Source: CAZQRP01 sp964596125 (GTDB lineage Bacteria; Chloroflexota; Dehalococcoidia; GIF9; UBA5629). From it: a stretch of DNA of 64,000 nucleotides. The DNA lies in the NCBI GenBank assembly GCA_964596125.1, contig CAZQRP010000007.1, positions 62,001 through 126,000 of the forward strand, in the 5' to 3' direction. Below, piece after piece: positions 8,457-17,562 of the stretch (its first letter is position 1; every line of letters begins with the position of its first letter). The position numbers were made by a program, and so were the translations under genes. The notes below the pieces were generated by a model. That model saw nothing but the letters and a program-made list of their open reading frames with translations. It had not been told where the DNA came from and ran no database searches.

Positions 8457-9650
8457 CTAGTCCTTATCGCTCTTGTTAGCAGGCAGATATACAGTAAAAG
8501 TGCTCCCCTTCCCGACCTCGCTCTGGACTTCAATTTTACCGCCATGGCGCTCAATGATTCCATAGGATACAGCGAGTCCCAGTCCTATCCCCTTTCCCTG
8601 TTCTTTAGTGGTGAAAAATGGGGTAAAGAGTTTTTCCATATTCACAGCAGCTATGCCATATCCAGCATCCTGAACGCTTACAGTTACATTGTTGTCCTCG
8701 TTAAACGAGGTCCGGATAGTCAGCTTACCGCCATCCGGCATTGATTGGATGGCATTGATCACCAGATTGATAAAGACCTGTTGAAGTTGCCCGAAATCGG
8801 CCATAATTGATGGCAGCGACGACGTCTCCTCTCTTTTTACTTCAACTCCGTTCATTTCAGCCTGGTGGCCAGTCAAAGATAGTACCTGCTCAATGACGTT
8901 ACTAATCGCTACTGGCTGTAATACCGGCTCTGACTGGCGGGCAAAATCAAGAAGGCCACGTATTATATTCGAACAGTGACTAACCGCCGACTCAATCTTT
9001 GAAAGACTGGTTAATGCTTCTTCTCTATCGAAGGATTCGTTGCCTATCTTCTTTGATAGCAACTTGCTATAGACCAGGACTCCTGCCAGAGGATTGTTTA
9101 TTTCATGAGCTATAGAGGCAGATAGCTGGCCCAGGGCATTCAGTTTCTCCGCATGGATGAGTTGTCGTTGAGTGCTTTCCAGACGCTCAATGTAACTATT
9201 CAGTTCTTCATTCAGAGACACTATTTCATTGTAGGCCTCGAGTTGCCCTTCCAGGTAGTTCAATAAGGTAGCGCCCAGACCGCTTACCAAGAAAGCGAAG
9301 AGAGCAAATAAAAGCGACCTGATCAACGAATAAAGATCATAAGAAAAAAGCAGGGCATTAGGTAATAAAATAATGAGAAAAACCAGCCCGCTGGCTATAA
9401 CTCCACGCAATCGATAGACAATAGCGGCATAAATCAAGGGATAAAAAAATAGAATCACATATACATCATGAAACTCGGTTAAAACGCCATAGTAAATATA
9501 GCCGAATGCCACCATAAGACCTGAGATCACCCAGAAATGAGCACTCCGTAGACCAGCCGTTGCTTTAGCCCGAACCAGCAGCTCAATAATCCTCAGCCGG
9601 GGACTTCCCTTCCTCTCCCCTGAATATTCTATACGTGCAATTTCGGTCAT
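8457..9650 (-). CDS. Membrane-bound sensor histidine kinase
   Basis: The 397-residue protein has about four transmembrane segments (roughly residues 38-130), a coiled linker, a HisKA domain with SASIAHEINNP (His182) and an ATPase domain with N-box (NLVINAIQ), G1 (DAGYGI) and G2 (GKGIGLGLA). No receiver or extracytoplasmic domain is visible, so the input is probably the membrane domain itself. It is convergent with the hydrogenase operon that encodes two receiver domains, one fused to a hydrogenase subunit, and no other output partner is adjacent. It is the obvious candidate kinase for those receivers, but the pairing is inferred. The membrane domain resembles that of the protein at 10427. Confidence 0.88.
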   Translation of the reverse strand: MTEIARIEYSGERKGSPRLRIIELLVRAKATAGLRSAHFWVISGLMVAFGYIYYGVLTEFHDVYVILFFYPLIYAAIVYRLRGVIASGLVFLIILLPNALLFSYDLYSLIRSLLFALFAFLVSGLGATLLNYLEGQLEAYNEIVSLNEELNSYIERLESTQRQLIHAEKLNALGQLSASIAHEINNPLAGVLVYSKLLSKKIGNESFDREEALTSLSKIESAVSHCSNIIRGLLDFARQSEPVLQPVAISNVIEQVLSLTGHQAEMNGVEVKREETSSLPSIMADFGQLQQVFINLVINAIQSMPDGGKLTIRTSFNEDNNVTVSVQDAGYGIAAVNMEKLFTPFFTTKEQGKGIGLGLAVSYGIIERHGGKIEVQSEVGKGSTFTVYLPANKSDKD

Positions 9651-9867
9651 TATGTATTGTATCTCCCATTCTATTACATTAGCCTTTGTTCAAACCTCAG
9701 GAGTTATAGCTCACCTCCCTATACTTTTATGCAGGTTCTGGCACCTTATTCCGTTTTTTTTCCTGCCCATATTATACCCTTTTTAGATACGCTCTCTCAT
9801 TTTTTTAATACAGGCTTATAGACATCTTGATATTTGCTGCTTGCTTTAGACCATATAAAACGCTGCT

Positions 9868-9993
9868 TCAAGGAATGAGCATGCGAGTAACTACATTCAG
9901 GTCTCGTACCTGGTCCATAATCCGACAAGTACCTTCATTTATTACAACACGGCCTCCGGCGATGAGAATTTTAATCTCGCATAATAGATCCAC
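9868..9993 (-). CDS. Possible 41-residue small protein in a 568-nt intergenic stretch
   Basis: Between the kinase start (9650) and the small gene at 10219 the only open frame of interest is this minus-strand GTG frame with GGAGG 11 nt upstream. It encodes an IKILIAGGRVVI-type hydrophobic strand pattern. I do not recognise it, and the frame is open a few codons farther upstream. It may be a remnant. The rest of 9651-10218 shows no RNA gene or clear promoter. Confidence 0.2.
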   Translation of the reverse strand: MDLLCEIKILIAGGRVVINEGTCRIMDQVRDLNVVTRMLIP

Positions 9994-10218
9994 ACTATGC
10001 TTATCCTCCGTTACCGTACACTCTTCAGTTTAAGTTAATACTATAAATTCAATAGGTATAATTACCTACCCCTAAGAAATTAGTTATAGGCGTAAACCTC
10101 TACATTATTCTGGTGTTAAAGTAAGTATCGCTGCCGATGTCAAGGGTAATAGCGCAGTGATAAACTTGAAAATAGATAAGGAGGAGGATGACCAAGGATA
10201 AGAAAGGAGGTGAGAACA

Positions 10219-10401
10219 ATGCAGTGGGAGTTAATTGTAGCACTAGTAATAGCAATACCTGTAATACTCTTCCCTGCAGCGTTCGTCTGGTTCCTGAACA
10301 TCGGCGGCATATATGCAGCCATAACAGAAGCCAGGGCAAGGCGCGCTGCTCAGGAGAAAGAGGGTAAGGCAGCAGCTAAAGTTGAGGTCGAAGCAAGTTA
10401 G
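10219..10401 (+). CDS. Small single-span membrane protein (60 aa)
   Basis: A strong ribosome binding site AAAGGAGG (10203-10210) sits 8 nt before ATG 10219. A GTG at 10210 lies inside that site and is unlikely to be the start. The protein has one hydrophobic segment (about residues 5-32) followed by a short basic and acidic tail rich in Ala, Glu and Lys, so it should be a one-span membrane protein with a cytoplasmic tail. No family is recognised. It is followed closely by the membrane/PAS protein and may be co-transcribed with it. Confidence 0.65.
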   Translation: MQWELIVALVIAIPVILFPAAFVWFLNIGGIYAAITEARARRAAQEKEGKAAAKVEVEAS

Positions 10402-10426
10402 GGCATTATTTCTAAGGGGATTGGAG

Positions 10427-11233
10427 ATGGCTTCAAAGAAGAGAATCATTATAAATCATAACAAGACAGGGCAGGATGAAATGAACAAGGTGACCTTAGG
10501 ACATAAAATCCAAAATGCTATACTTGGAATCAGATATTCATACAGATTATTCATCCTACCCGTACTTCTGGTGTTTTGTACATTGTTTTACTATTTTGGA
10601 GAACTGGTGGACTGGGCTGCCTGGACTGCATTACGAAGGGAGTTCTTCTACGGTGTGCATGATATACATCGCCTCTTGTTTCTGATTCCAATAATCTATG
10701 CTGGTTATGTGGGCAGGGTCAAAGGGGCAATTATTATAACGCTGGTGGCATTCATTATCTTTCTGCCCCGTGCTTTTTTCATATCTCCTTTCCCTGATCC
10801 GTTACTGAGAATGATCCTTTTCACCATTATCGCCGGTGTTATAGGTTCACTTACCGGAGTAATACGCAATAAATCTGATAGGGCCGGACAACTTGAGTCA
10901 ATGATAAGAGACGATAGGGATATATTGTTGAGAATTATAGATAGCATGGCAGACGGACTTCTTATTATCAGCCCAGACTATAAGATACGGTTTACGAATT
11001 CAATCATGTTGAAGGAATTTGGTGATGGGATCGGATCCTTTTGCTATAAATATTTACATAACCTTGACGCCCCATGCGAGCAAGGCTGTATGATGCAAGA
11101 CATCATAGCTAAAAAGCAAATGAGAAAATGGAAATATAAGTTTCAAGATAAAACGTATGACATATTTGCGGCACCATACATTGACGACGATGGAGTGGTT
11201 TGCCAGCTACTTATATTCAGGAACATCATATAG
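10427..11233 (+). CDS. Membrane protein with C-terminal PAS-like domain, no kinase domain
   Basis: The 268-residue protein has about four membrane segments followed by a PAS-like domain starting near IIDSMADGLLIIS. The PAS part contains CYKYLHNLDAPCEQGC, a cysteine spacing seen in redox or metal-binding PAS domains. No HisKA, GGDEF, HTH or other output follows. The membrane region resembles the kinase at 8457: both have an HD-x-(H/Y) segment, PLIYA or PIIYA, R-x-(R/K)G and a FIxLP-type motif. ATG 10427 is preceded by AAGGGG and GGAG; a TTG 45 nt upstream is also in frame. It could be an accessory sensor feeding the kinase. The function is unknown. Confidence 0.75.
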   Translation: MASKKRIIINHNKTGQDEMNKVTLGHKIQNAILGIRYSYRLFILPVLLVFCTLFYYFGELVDWAAWTALRREFFYGVHDIHRLLFLIPIIYAGYVGRVKGAIIITLVAFIIFLPRAFFISPFPDPLLRMILFTIIAGVIGSLTGVIRNKSDRAGQLESMIRDDRDILLRIIDSMADGLLIISPDYKIRFTNSIMLKEFGDGIGSFCYKYLHNLDAPCEQGCMMQDIIAKKQMRKWKYKFQDKTYDIFAAPYIDDDGVVCQLLIFRNII

Positions 11234-11351
11234 TTCCTAAATGTTAAACCGAAACCTGCCAAAATTAGAAGCGTCCGTTTATGAAGTTTCTTTGACTCTT
11301 GATATATAATATGAGCTTAAAAACACGGTAAAAATGTGGTGGAGTTAGTTC

Positions 11352-11603
11352 ATGAATCCCGAATGGATTATTAGAATCGTCCTGTTGGGTATAGCTCACT
11401 GGATATTGGCCGGGATTTTATTACATGATTTAGCATACAGGGATAAAGTATTCGGGGGTCATAAGGCACCATGGGCAATAATCATAATGCTGATCCTTTG
11501 CCTGGGCTCACTATTATACCTGCTGTTTCATCCTCAAATTGTAATTCCAGATTATGAGCACAAGAATCGCAGCACAGGGAAACGTGATAAAAAAAATGGC
11601 TAA
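11352..11603 (+). CDS. Small two-span membrane protein, PLDc_N-like
   Basis: The 83-residue protein has two hydrophobic segments separated by a loop ending in GHKAPWAIIIM, and ends PQIVIPDYE plus a basic tail. The arrangement resembles the small PLDc_N family (membrane domain of cardiolipin synthases found alone), where a KxPW motif starts the second helix. GGTGGAG precedes the ATG. No enzymatic residues are present, so a structural or regulatory membrane role is likely. Confidence 0.6.
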   Translation: MNPEWIIRIVLLGIAHWILAGILLHDLAYRDKVFGGHKAPWAIIIMLILCLGSLLYLLFHPQIVIPDYEHKNRSTGKRDKKNG

Positions 11604-11723
11604 ATACCATTCCAATATGGATTTGAAGTCGAGTGTATCAGGCTGGATATGCTACCTGAAACTTCAACACTGATTTCTTTAAAATGCACACTCAATCAGC
11701 GCCGATCCGGGACTGTCGCTTGA

Positions 11724-13298
11724 TTACAGCTTGACCATTTTAGCTGTATACACATCGGGGATAGCCAGGACCTGCTGTAATTGTTCCGCTTGAAGAGGTT
11801 CGTCTAAAGCCAGAATCATAAGGGCTTGTCCTCTCGGCTGAAGACGCGCCAGTTGCATAAAGCTGATATTAATATCCGCCCTACCGGTTATATTACCCGC
11901 AGTGCCAATAAGACCCGGACGATCACGGTGATCGCTGAACAGGAAATACCCGCCTGTCGGCACGACGTCTATCCAGAAATTATTTACCCTCACTATGTGG
12001 GTCTCGTTACGTAATATCGTGCCAGCGACTATAGTAGTTTCTGCGCTCGTTGTGACTTCCAAAGTAATCAGATTGGCATAGTTTTCACACGTTATTTCTT
12101 TTTGTTCAACTATTTTTATGCCTCGCTGGGCAGCAATAAAGGTGGCGTTGACCAAATTAACCCTCTCCTGGCTCATACCTTCCAGCAAACCGCCGATGAC
12201 TGAGGCTTTTATAGCACTGGTATCAAAGTTTGCAATTTCACCACTGTATTTGACCTGAATACTCTTGATTTGTCCTTCCATCAGTTGTCTGGCCAGACTA
12301 CCTAAAGTCGATGCTACCTTTATAAATGGAGCTAATACCTGCAGGACCTCAGCCGGAATCTGAGGAGCGTTCACGGTATATCTGGCAGGCTGCCCTTTCA
12401 ACACACATATAACCTGTTCGGCGATGTCCAAGGCAACGCCAGCCTGCGCTTCGATAGTAGAGGCACCGAGATGAGGAGTGACAATTATCCTGTCGCTGGT
12501 AAAAAGTATACTATCCGTTACTGGCTCATTTTCAAAGACATCGATGGCAGCACCAGCAACTTTTCCCGCTTCAACCGCCTGGAACAGGGCTTTCTCATTT
12601 ATGAGCCCGCCCCGAGCACAATTAATCAGACGGACTGTTGGTTTCACTTTCGCCAGTTCTTTCACACCAATCAAATCCCTCGTGTCCGAAGTTAAAGGCA
12701 GATGCAGGGTAATGAAATCGGATTCCTTAAGTAATTGTTCCAGGGAAACTGACTCTACTCCCAAATTATCGGCATAGTCAGACGAAACAAAAGGGTCATA
12801 GCCAATAAGACGCATTTCAAACGCCTGGGCTCGTCGGGCGATCTCCGATCCAACATTTCCCAAACCAACTATACCCAGGGTTTTATTTTTCAGTTCTGTG
12901 CCGATGTAGTCACGCCTTTGCCAGGCACCGGACTTAAGTCGTGCACTGGCCTGTGGAATGTGCCGGGCCAACGCTAACATCAAAGCAAAAGCATGTTCAG
13001 CGGCGGATATCGTGTTGCTGGTTGGCGCATTTACAACTATAATTCCCCGTTGTGTAGCAGCACCTACATCGATGTTATCCAGACCAACTCCCGCCCGGGC
13101 AATCACCTGGAGTTTTCTACCGGCCTCAATAATTTCAGCAGTAGCCTGGGTCTCACTACGAACTACCAGGGCATCATAATCGCCGATAATACTTTTCAGC
13201 TCCTCAGGCCTGAGTCCTGTCTTCACATCGACTTCAACATGTGCCTGCAAAGCCTCTATTCCAGCTTTATCTACAGGATCAGCAATCAATACTTTCAT
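11724..13298 (-). CDS. serA: D-3-phosphoglycerate dehydrogenase
   Basis: The 524-residue enzyme is the long form of SerA, catalysing the first step of serine synthesis from 3-phosphoglycerate with NAD+. Visible are the Rossmann motif GLGNVGSEIARR, the catalytic Arg in NCARGG, the Glu in ENEPV, the His in PHLGAST, an intervening ASB-type domain and a C-terminal ACT domain (from about residue 450) for feedback control. I chose ATG 13298. A TTG at 13304, nearer to GGGGGAG, is an alternative. It follows the aminotransferase gene on the same strand with about 30 nt between, an apparent serine/glycine operon. Confidence 0.93.
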   Translation of the reverse strand: MKVLIADPVDKAGIEALQAHVEVDVKTGLRPEELKSIIGDYDALVVRSETQATAEIIEAGRKLQVIARAGVGLDNIDVGAATQRGIIVVNAPTSNTISAAEHAFALMLALARHIPQASARLKSGAWQRRDYIGTELKNKTLGIVGLGNVGSEIARRAQAFEMRLIGYDPFVSSDYADNLGVESVSLEQLLKESDFITLHLPLTSDTRDLIGVKELAKVKPTVRLINCARGGLINEKALFQAVEAGKVAGAAIDVFENEPVTDSILFTSDRIIVTPHLGASTIEAQAGVALDIAEQVICVLKGQPARYTVNAPQIPAEVLQVLAPFIKVASTLGSLARQLMEGQIKSIQVKYSGEIANFDTSAIKASVIGGLLEGMSQERVNLVNATFIAAQRGIKIVEQKEITCENYANLITLEVTTSAETTIVAGTILRNETHIVRVNNFWIDVVPTGGYFLFSDHRDRPGLIGTAGNITGRADINISFMQLARLQPRGQALMILALDEPLQAEQLQQVLAIPDVYTAKMVKL

Positions 13299-13326
13299 AG
13301 ACAATAAACTCCCCCCATTAGTTGTC

Positions 13327-14406
13327 TTACAAACCTGCCCGTGGTAAAACCTTCGCTATAGCCCCTAAGACCTCATCGATATCGTCCTCTGTCACCCAGC
13401 CAAGGTGACCTATACGAAAAATCTTTCCCGCAAGCTTGGTCTGCCCTGTAGCCAGGACTACATTATACTCATCCCTCAGTATCTCAAGCAGTTTTGCTAC
13501 ATCAAGTTTTTCGTCGGCCTTAACTGAAGTTACGGTATTGGAAGCATATTTCTCATCTGCAAACAGAGATAATCCCATAGCTTTCACTCCATCCCGAGTC
13601 CTTTGGGCTATTCTTGCCTGCCGGGCAAAGATGCTAGGTAATCCTTCAGCAAGTAGCATATCTAAAGCAACATCCATTGCATAGAATATGGAGATTGCTG
13701 GAGTCCAAGGTGTCTGCCCCTTCTCCAGGTAGTTCTTGGCTTTGGTGAAGTCCCAGTAAAACCTGGGCATCTTAGCCTCGGCATGAGCTTTCCATGCCCT
13801 GTCGCTAATGCTAACCATGGCCAGTCCCGGTGGTACCATCCAGCCCTTTTGAGAGCCTGTAATTACTACATCACATTTCCATTCATCTACTCGTAAGTCA
13901 ATAGAGCCGAGAGCACTTATAGCATCGACAATAACGAGCTTGTCAAACTCATTTATAATTGCACTGATGGTAGCCAGGTCACTGGTAACTCCTGTCGATG
14001 TCTCATTATAGGTTACAAGTACAGCCTTGACATCGGGATCAGCCTTCAAAGCCTGGCGTACTGTCTCCGGGTTGACAGATGTACCCCACTCGAAAGTCAG
14101 ACGTTTTACGTTGGCACCAAAAGATTCGGCAATGTCAGCAAAACGATCTCCAAACACGCCATTCGAAGCTGACAGGATTTTATCACCAGGTGATAATATA
14201 TTAACGATTGCCGCTTCCATACCTCCTGTACCGGAGCCAGTCAACACATAAAGATCATTCTTAGTCTGAAACACTTTCTTTAACTTTGCTGTAATACTGT
14301 GGAAAAGCTCAGCAGACTCTTTGCTCCTGTGATTTATCATCTGCTTTCCCATTTCCCGAAGAATTTCGGGGGGGCAGGGTGTAGGACCAGGTATCCTTAA
14401 CTGCAT
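13327..14406 (-). CDS. Class V aminotransferase, serine-glyoxylate/alanine-glyoxylate type
   Basis: The 359-residue PLP enzyme begins LRIPGPTPCPPEIL. It has the GTGGMEAA cofactor-binding loop, the VDAISALGS strand and the PLP lysine in SGSQKGWMVPPG. It belongs to the SGAT/AGAT family, often found next to serA, where it may act as the phosphoserine or serine-pyruvate transaminase of serine synthesis. GGAGG 5 nt upstream favours ATG 14406 over an upstream in-frame ATG at 14418. The exact amino donor cannot be told from sequence. Confidence 0.88.
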   Translation of the reverse strand: MQLRIPGPTPCPPEILREMGKQMINHRSKESAELFHSITAKLKKVFQTKNDLYVLTGSGTGGMEAAIVNILSPGDKILSASNGVFGDRFADIAESFGANVKRLTFEWGTSVNPETVRQALKADPDVKAVLVTYNETSTGVTSDLATISAIINEFDKLVIVDAISALGSIDLRVDEWKCDVVITGSQKGWMVPPGLAMVSISDRAWKAHAEAKMPRFYWDFTKAKNYLEKGQTPWTPAISIFYAMDVALDMLLAEGLPSIFARQARIAQRTRDGVKAMGLSLFADEKYASNTVTSVKADEKLDVAKLLEILRDEYNVVLATGQTKLAGKIFRIGHLGWVTEDDIDEVLGAIAKVLPRAGL

Positions 14407-14968
14407 AGTATCCTCCATAATTTATGACTAAGTAGATGTAAAAGGGAATTTTTACAACCATAATTATACTACGTGGCTAAATTTTTAACACTTTCATATC
14501 TTCATCCAATTTTATCCATACTCTCAATGCCACACAGGACCAATAAACACTTTGCTTAGTGGCTCTATACCACTCCAGACCTTGTCAATTCGACTGTCAG
14601 TATACTTTCGGGCCTTTAAAATAAACACCTTTCCAATCGTAAATCCCCACTTTTATAACATCCTGGGAACACAGTCATCAGAATCGTCGGCGGGCTGGTA
14701 ACTATAGAATTGAGCTCCAATTTCCTAAGTTAATCGCTTTTCAACTACCCTGAGATTTGCCTGGCATCGGCCCCGGTTCCATGCAAGGTAATTTCTATTA
14801 AATAATGATATGTCCTTATGATATAAGTATGAAATTGGTATTGAAGCCTTGTTCATGCTTCAGGATCTTCACGATCCTGAAAGCCTTACTATTTTACAGC
14901 TTCACCTATGTTTTCAGGTACCGCATGCCTTAACAGCAAATCGATTGTTGCACCAGTCATTAAACAAA
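14407..14968. other. Intergenic stretch with one strong hairpin
   Basis: No gene, tRNA or recognised regulatory RNA is visible in these 562 nt. A perfect 9-bp inverted repeat (TTCAGGATC / GATCCTGAA, 5-nt loop) lies at 14859-14881, about 90 nt beyond the ribF stop. It has no T-tract in the direction of ribF transcription, so its role as a terminator is doubtful. Confidence 0.4.
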
Positions 14969-15910
14969 TCAAACTCTTTTTACCTGGACCGGTTTATCCA
15001 GAATAATCCTTGCCTGCGTAACGTCTTTTCCTATCTGTTCTTTAAGCTCTTCTGCCGTACCAAAATATTTTTCCTCTCGCAGCCTGTCAATAAAGTTGAT
15101 GCTGAGCCTTTGTTCGCGCAACTCTCCTTCATAATCTAAAACATAAGTTTCAACCAGGCGTTTGCCACCCCCAAATGTAGGGCGAACGCCAATATTAGTT
15201 ACCGAGGGCAACGGCTCATGATCCATATAGACAACAGTAGCATAAACTCCATCGCACGGTAATGCCTGCTCAGCTTTTACATCTAAATTAGCAGTGGGGA
15301 ATCCCAGGACTCTCCCCCGCTGGTCTCCTGAAACAATAGCTCCGGAAAGCTTGAAAGCCCGACCTAATAGTTTTGACACTTTTTTCATATCGCCCAGAGC
15401 CAAAGCCTGACGTATAACGCTGCTGCTCACTACTTCATCATCAAGTACAACTGGTTCTACAACATCAACACTGAAGCCCATTTCCTGTCCCAGCACATAG
15501 AGCTGCTCAGTATTACCTTGTCTGTCTTTGCCCAGGGCAAAGTCAGGGCCGATCACCAGGCCACGCATCTTCAGATAATCTTTAAGCAGTTGTATGTACT
15601 CACGGGCACCGAGCTGACTTAACTCACGAGTGAAGTCCAGGGCTATAATTATGTCTATTCCCAGTTTTTGAAGCAGGTCGATTCTATTCTCCAGATCATC
15701 TAGCCAGACTAACTCGCTACTCGGATGGACTACAGTTTGGGGATGAGATTTGAACGTAACCACACCGCTAAGCCTGTTATTTCTTTCAGCTTTATCTTTT
15801 AAATGGTTCAGCAGGTGTTGATGTCCAAGGTGGACTCCATCGAAAACACCAATAGTGAGCACTGTTTCCTTTTCAGGTATTATCTTGATAAGCTCTTTTT
15901 CAATCTGCAT
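14969..15910 (-). CDS. ribF: Bifunctional riboflavin kinase / FAD synthetase
   Basis: The 313-residue enzyme makes FMN and FAD from riboflavin. The N-terminal FAD synthetase domain has TIGVFDGVHLGHQHLL. The C-terminal flavokinase has RGRVLGFPTANL and the DGVYA strand. The frame is open upstream into aroF, but the family start and length favour ATG 15910. It is the last gene of an aroH-aroF-ribF run. Flavin supply would serve the many flavoproteins here, though linkage to aromatic synthesis genes may be coincidental. Confidence 0.92.
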   Translation of the reverse strand: MQIEKELIKIIPEKETVLTIGVFDGVHLGHQHLLNHLKDKAERNNRLSGVVTFKSHPQTVVHPSSELVWLDDLENRIDLLQKLGIDIIIALDFTRELSQLGAREYIQLLKDYLKMRGLVIGPDFALGKDRQGNTEQLYVLGQEMGFSVDVVEPVVLDDEVVSSSVIRQALALGDMKKVSKLLGRAFKLSGAIVSGDQRGRVLGFPTANLDVKAEQALPCDGVYATVVYMDHEPLPSVTNIGVRPTFGGGKRLVETYVLDYEGELREQRLSINFIDRLREEKYFGTAEELKEQIGKDVTQARIILDKPVQVKRV

Positions 15911-15944
15911 GGTCGACCAGTATATTTCCGGATAAAGTAATAAG

Positions 15945-16985
15945 TTACGTTTCAACTTTAGATGGAGTTTTCGCCAGGCTCCGATTGACAGCACGAGCTA
16001 TAGGTCCCATTTGAGACATAAGCCGACTGAAGTTGTTAAACGTGAGTGATTGGGGTCCATCTTTCAGAGCCATGTCTGGAGCGGGATGGACTTCTACCAT
16101 TACGCCATCAGCACCTGCGGCCACCGCAGCAAGGGCCATGGGAGCTACCAGGTACCACTTTCCAGTACCATGACTCGGATCAGCGATAATGGGTAAGTGG
16201 CTAACCTTCTCTATTATAGGGATAGCACTTATATCCATAGTGTTACGAGTATATGTTTCAAATGTCCTGATACCACGCTCACAAAGCATGAGCTGCTTAT
16301 TACCATTGGCCAAAATATATTCAGCAGCCAGCAGCCATTCCTGTGCAGTAGCCGATAAACCTCGCTTCAGCAGTATAGGCTTATTAGTTTCACTAACAGC
16401 CTCAAGAAGGCTGAAATTGTGCATATTGCGAGTTCCGATCTGGAGAATATCAGCATAGCTCGCCACCTCATCCACATCGACCGGCGATAATACTTCAGTT
16501 ATTACCGGTAGCCCGGTATCTTTGCCAACCTTGGCGAGAAGTCTAAGCCCTTCCACACCTAAGCCACGGAATTGATATGGAGACGTACTGGGCTTAAAAG
16601 CACCGCCGCGCAAGATAGTGGCACCAGCAGCTTTCACAGCTTTGGCTGTCGATAAAAGCTGCTCTTCGCTTTCTACAGCACATGGCCCGGCCATAACAAC
16701 TATTTCCTTGCCGCCAATTGTCACATCACCGACTTTAATAATGGTATCCTGAGGGTGAAATTCACGGCTGGCAAGCTTGTACGGCTTGCTAACCGGAATG
16801 ACCTCATCAACGCCGGGAAGGACCTCCAGCATGTCTCTAAGTTCAGGAAACGTTTGCCCAAGTACTCCAATTATGGTGTGTTCCACACCTTGAGAAAGGT
16901 GACTCCGTAAGCCGGCTGATTCAATACGTTTAATTACTTCCGCGATTTCTTTTTCAGCCGAACCAATTTTCATTACCACAATCAT
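15945..16985 (-). CDS. aroF: 3-deoxy-7-phosphoheptulonate (DAHP) synthase, KDOPS-like type Ibeta
   Basis: The 346-residue enzyme condenses phosphoenolpyruvate and erythrose 4-phosphate at the entry to the shikimate pathway. An N-terminal ferredoxin-like (ACT-like) domain of about 70 residues precedes the barrel, which shows VMAGPCAVES, LRGGAFKPSTSPYQFRG, IGTRNMHN and IADPSHGTG. The regulatory N-terminal domain is that of the Thermotoga/Bacillus subgroup. It overlaps aroH by 4 nt, so the two are coupled. In related bacteria this pairing allows control by prephenate or chorismate-derived products. Confidence 0.94.
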   Translation of the reverse strand: MIVVMKIGSAEKEIAEVIKRIESAGLRSHLSQGVEHTIIGVLGQTFPELRDMLEVLPGVDEVIPVSKPYKLASREFHPQDTIIKVGDVTIGGKEIVVMAGPCAVESEEQLLSTAKAVKAAGATILRGGAFKPSTSPYQFRGLGVEGLRLLAKVGKDTGLPVITEVLSPVDVDEVASYADILQIGTRNMHNFSLLEAVSETNKPILLKRGLSATAQEWLLAAEYILANGNKQLMLCERGIRTFETYTRNTMDISAIPIIEKVSHLPIIADPSHGTGKWYLVAPMALAAVAAGADGVMVEVHPAPDMALKDGPQSLTFNNFSRLMSQMGPIARAVNRSLAKTPSKVET

Positions 16986-17368
16986 GGCCCACCTCCACTT
17001 AAACCGCCCGGGCTTAAATCCTCTCTAAGTCTCTGCGCTTCCTTGAGATAAACATGTACTATTTCCTCATTCCTTTTCTCAGTATTAAACAGTATTAAAA
17101 CTCTTATGCATCGAGGTAAGCTACCGTGTACGTTCATCTCATGTCCGCAGAATAAAGCAATATTCGACCAACCCATCTCACGGGCTGCTACCGCCGGAAA
17201 TTCAGCATTAAGGTCAGGTGTTGTAGTAAACCAAACACCGGCAATGTCATCTACTTCCACCCCATTAATTTGAATTATCTGCCCAAGCAATTCCTTGGCA
17301 GCAGATATTATAGACTCACTGGTATTATCCTGTACTGTTATTGCTCCTCTGATCCCGCGGCACCACAA
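16982..17368 (-). CDS. aroH: Chorismate mutase, AroH class
   Basis: The 128-residue protein begins with CRGIRGAITVQDNT and continues with FTTTPDLNAEFPAVAARE and CIRVLILFNT, all characteristic of the trimeric AroH/Bacillus-type chorismate mutase, which converts chorismate to prephenate. The start seems to be TTG at 17368, with GGGAG about 13 nt upstream; no ATG lies near. It is the first gene of the aroH-aroF-ribF run. The two aromatic enzymes probably act together. Confidence 0.92.
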   Translation of the reverse strand: MWCRGIRGAITVQDNTSESIISAAKELLGQIIQINGVEVDDIAGVWFTTTPDLNAEFPAVAAREMGWSNIALFCGHEMNVHGSLPRCIRVLILFNTEKRNEEIVHVYLKEAQRLREDLSPGGLSGGGP

Positions 17369-17562
17369 TTTATAGCCTGTTTCTCCCTTTGATTAACTTA
17401 ATAGCCTACTCCATTTTATACATAATCGTCAAGAATTTTCCTTCTGCGGCATCTGAATAAACTGCAGTGATCACCCAGCTATTTTCACGTTTAGCACAGT
17501 TAATACGCTACAGATAAAGACTATATGATATAATAATCTTACATGACTATGGGAGGTTTATT

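Noticed and set aside
10188..10368. Open frame with GGAGGAGG just before ATG, overlapping the 60-aa membrane protein
   Set aside because: Its product is Cys/Ser/Asn-rich and featureless, while the other frame gives a clean membrane helix with a strong ribosome binding site at normal spacing.
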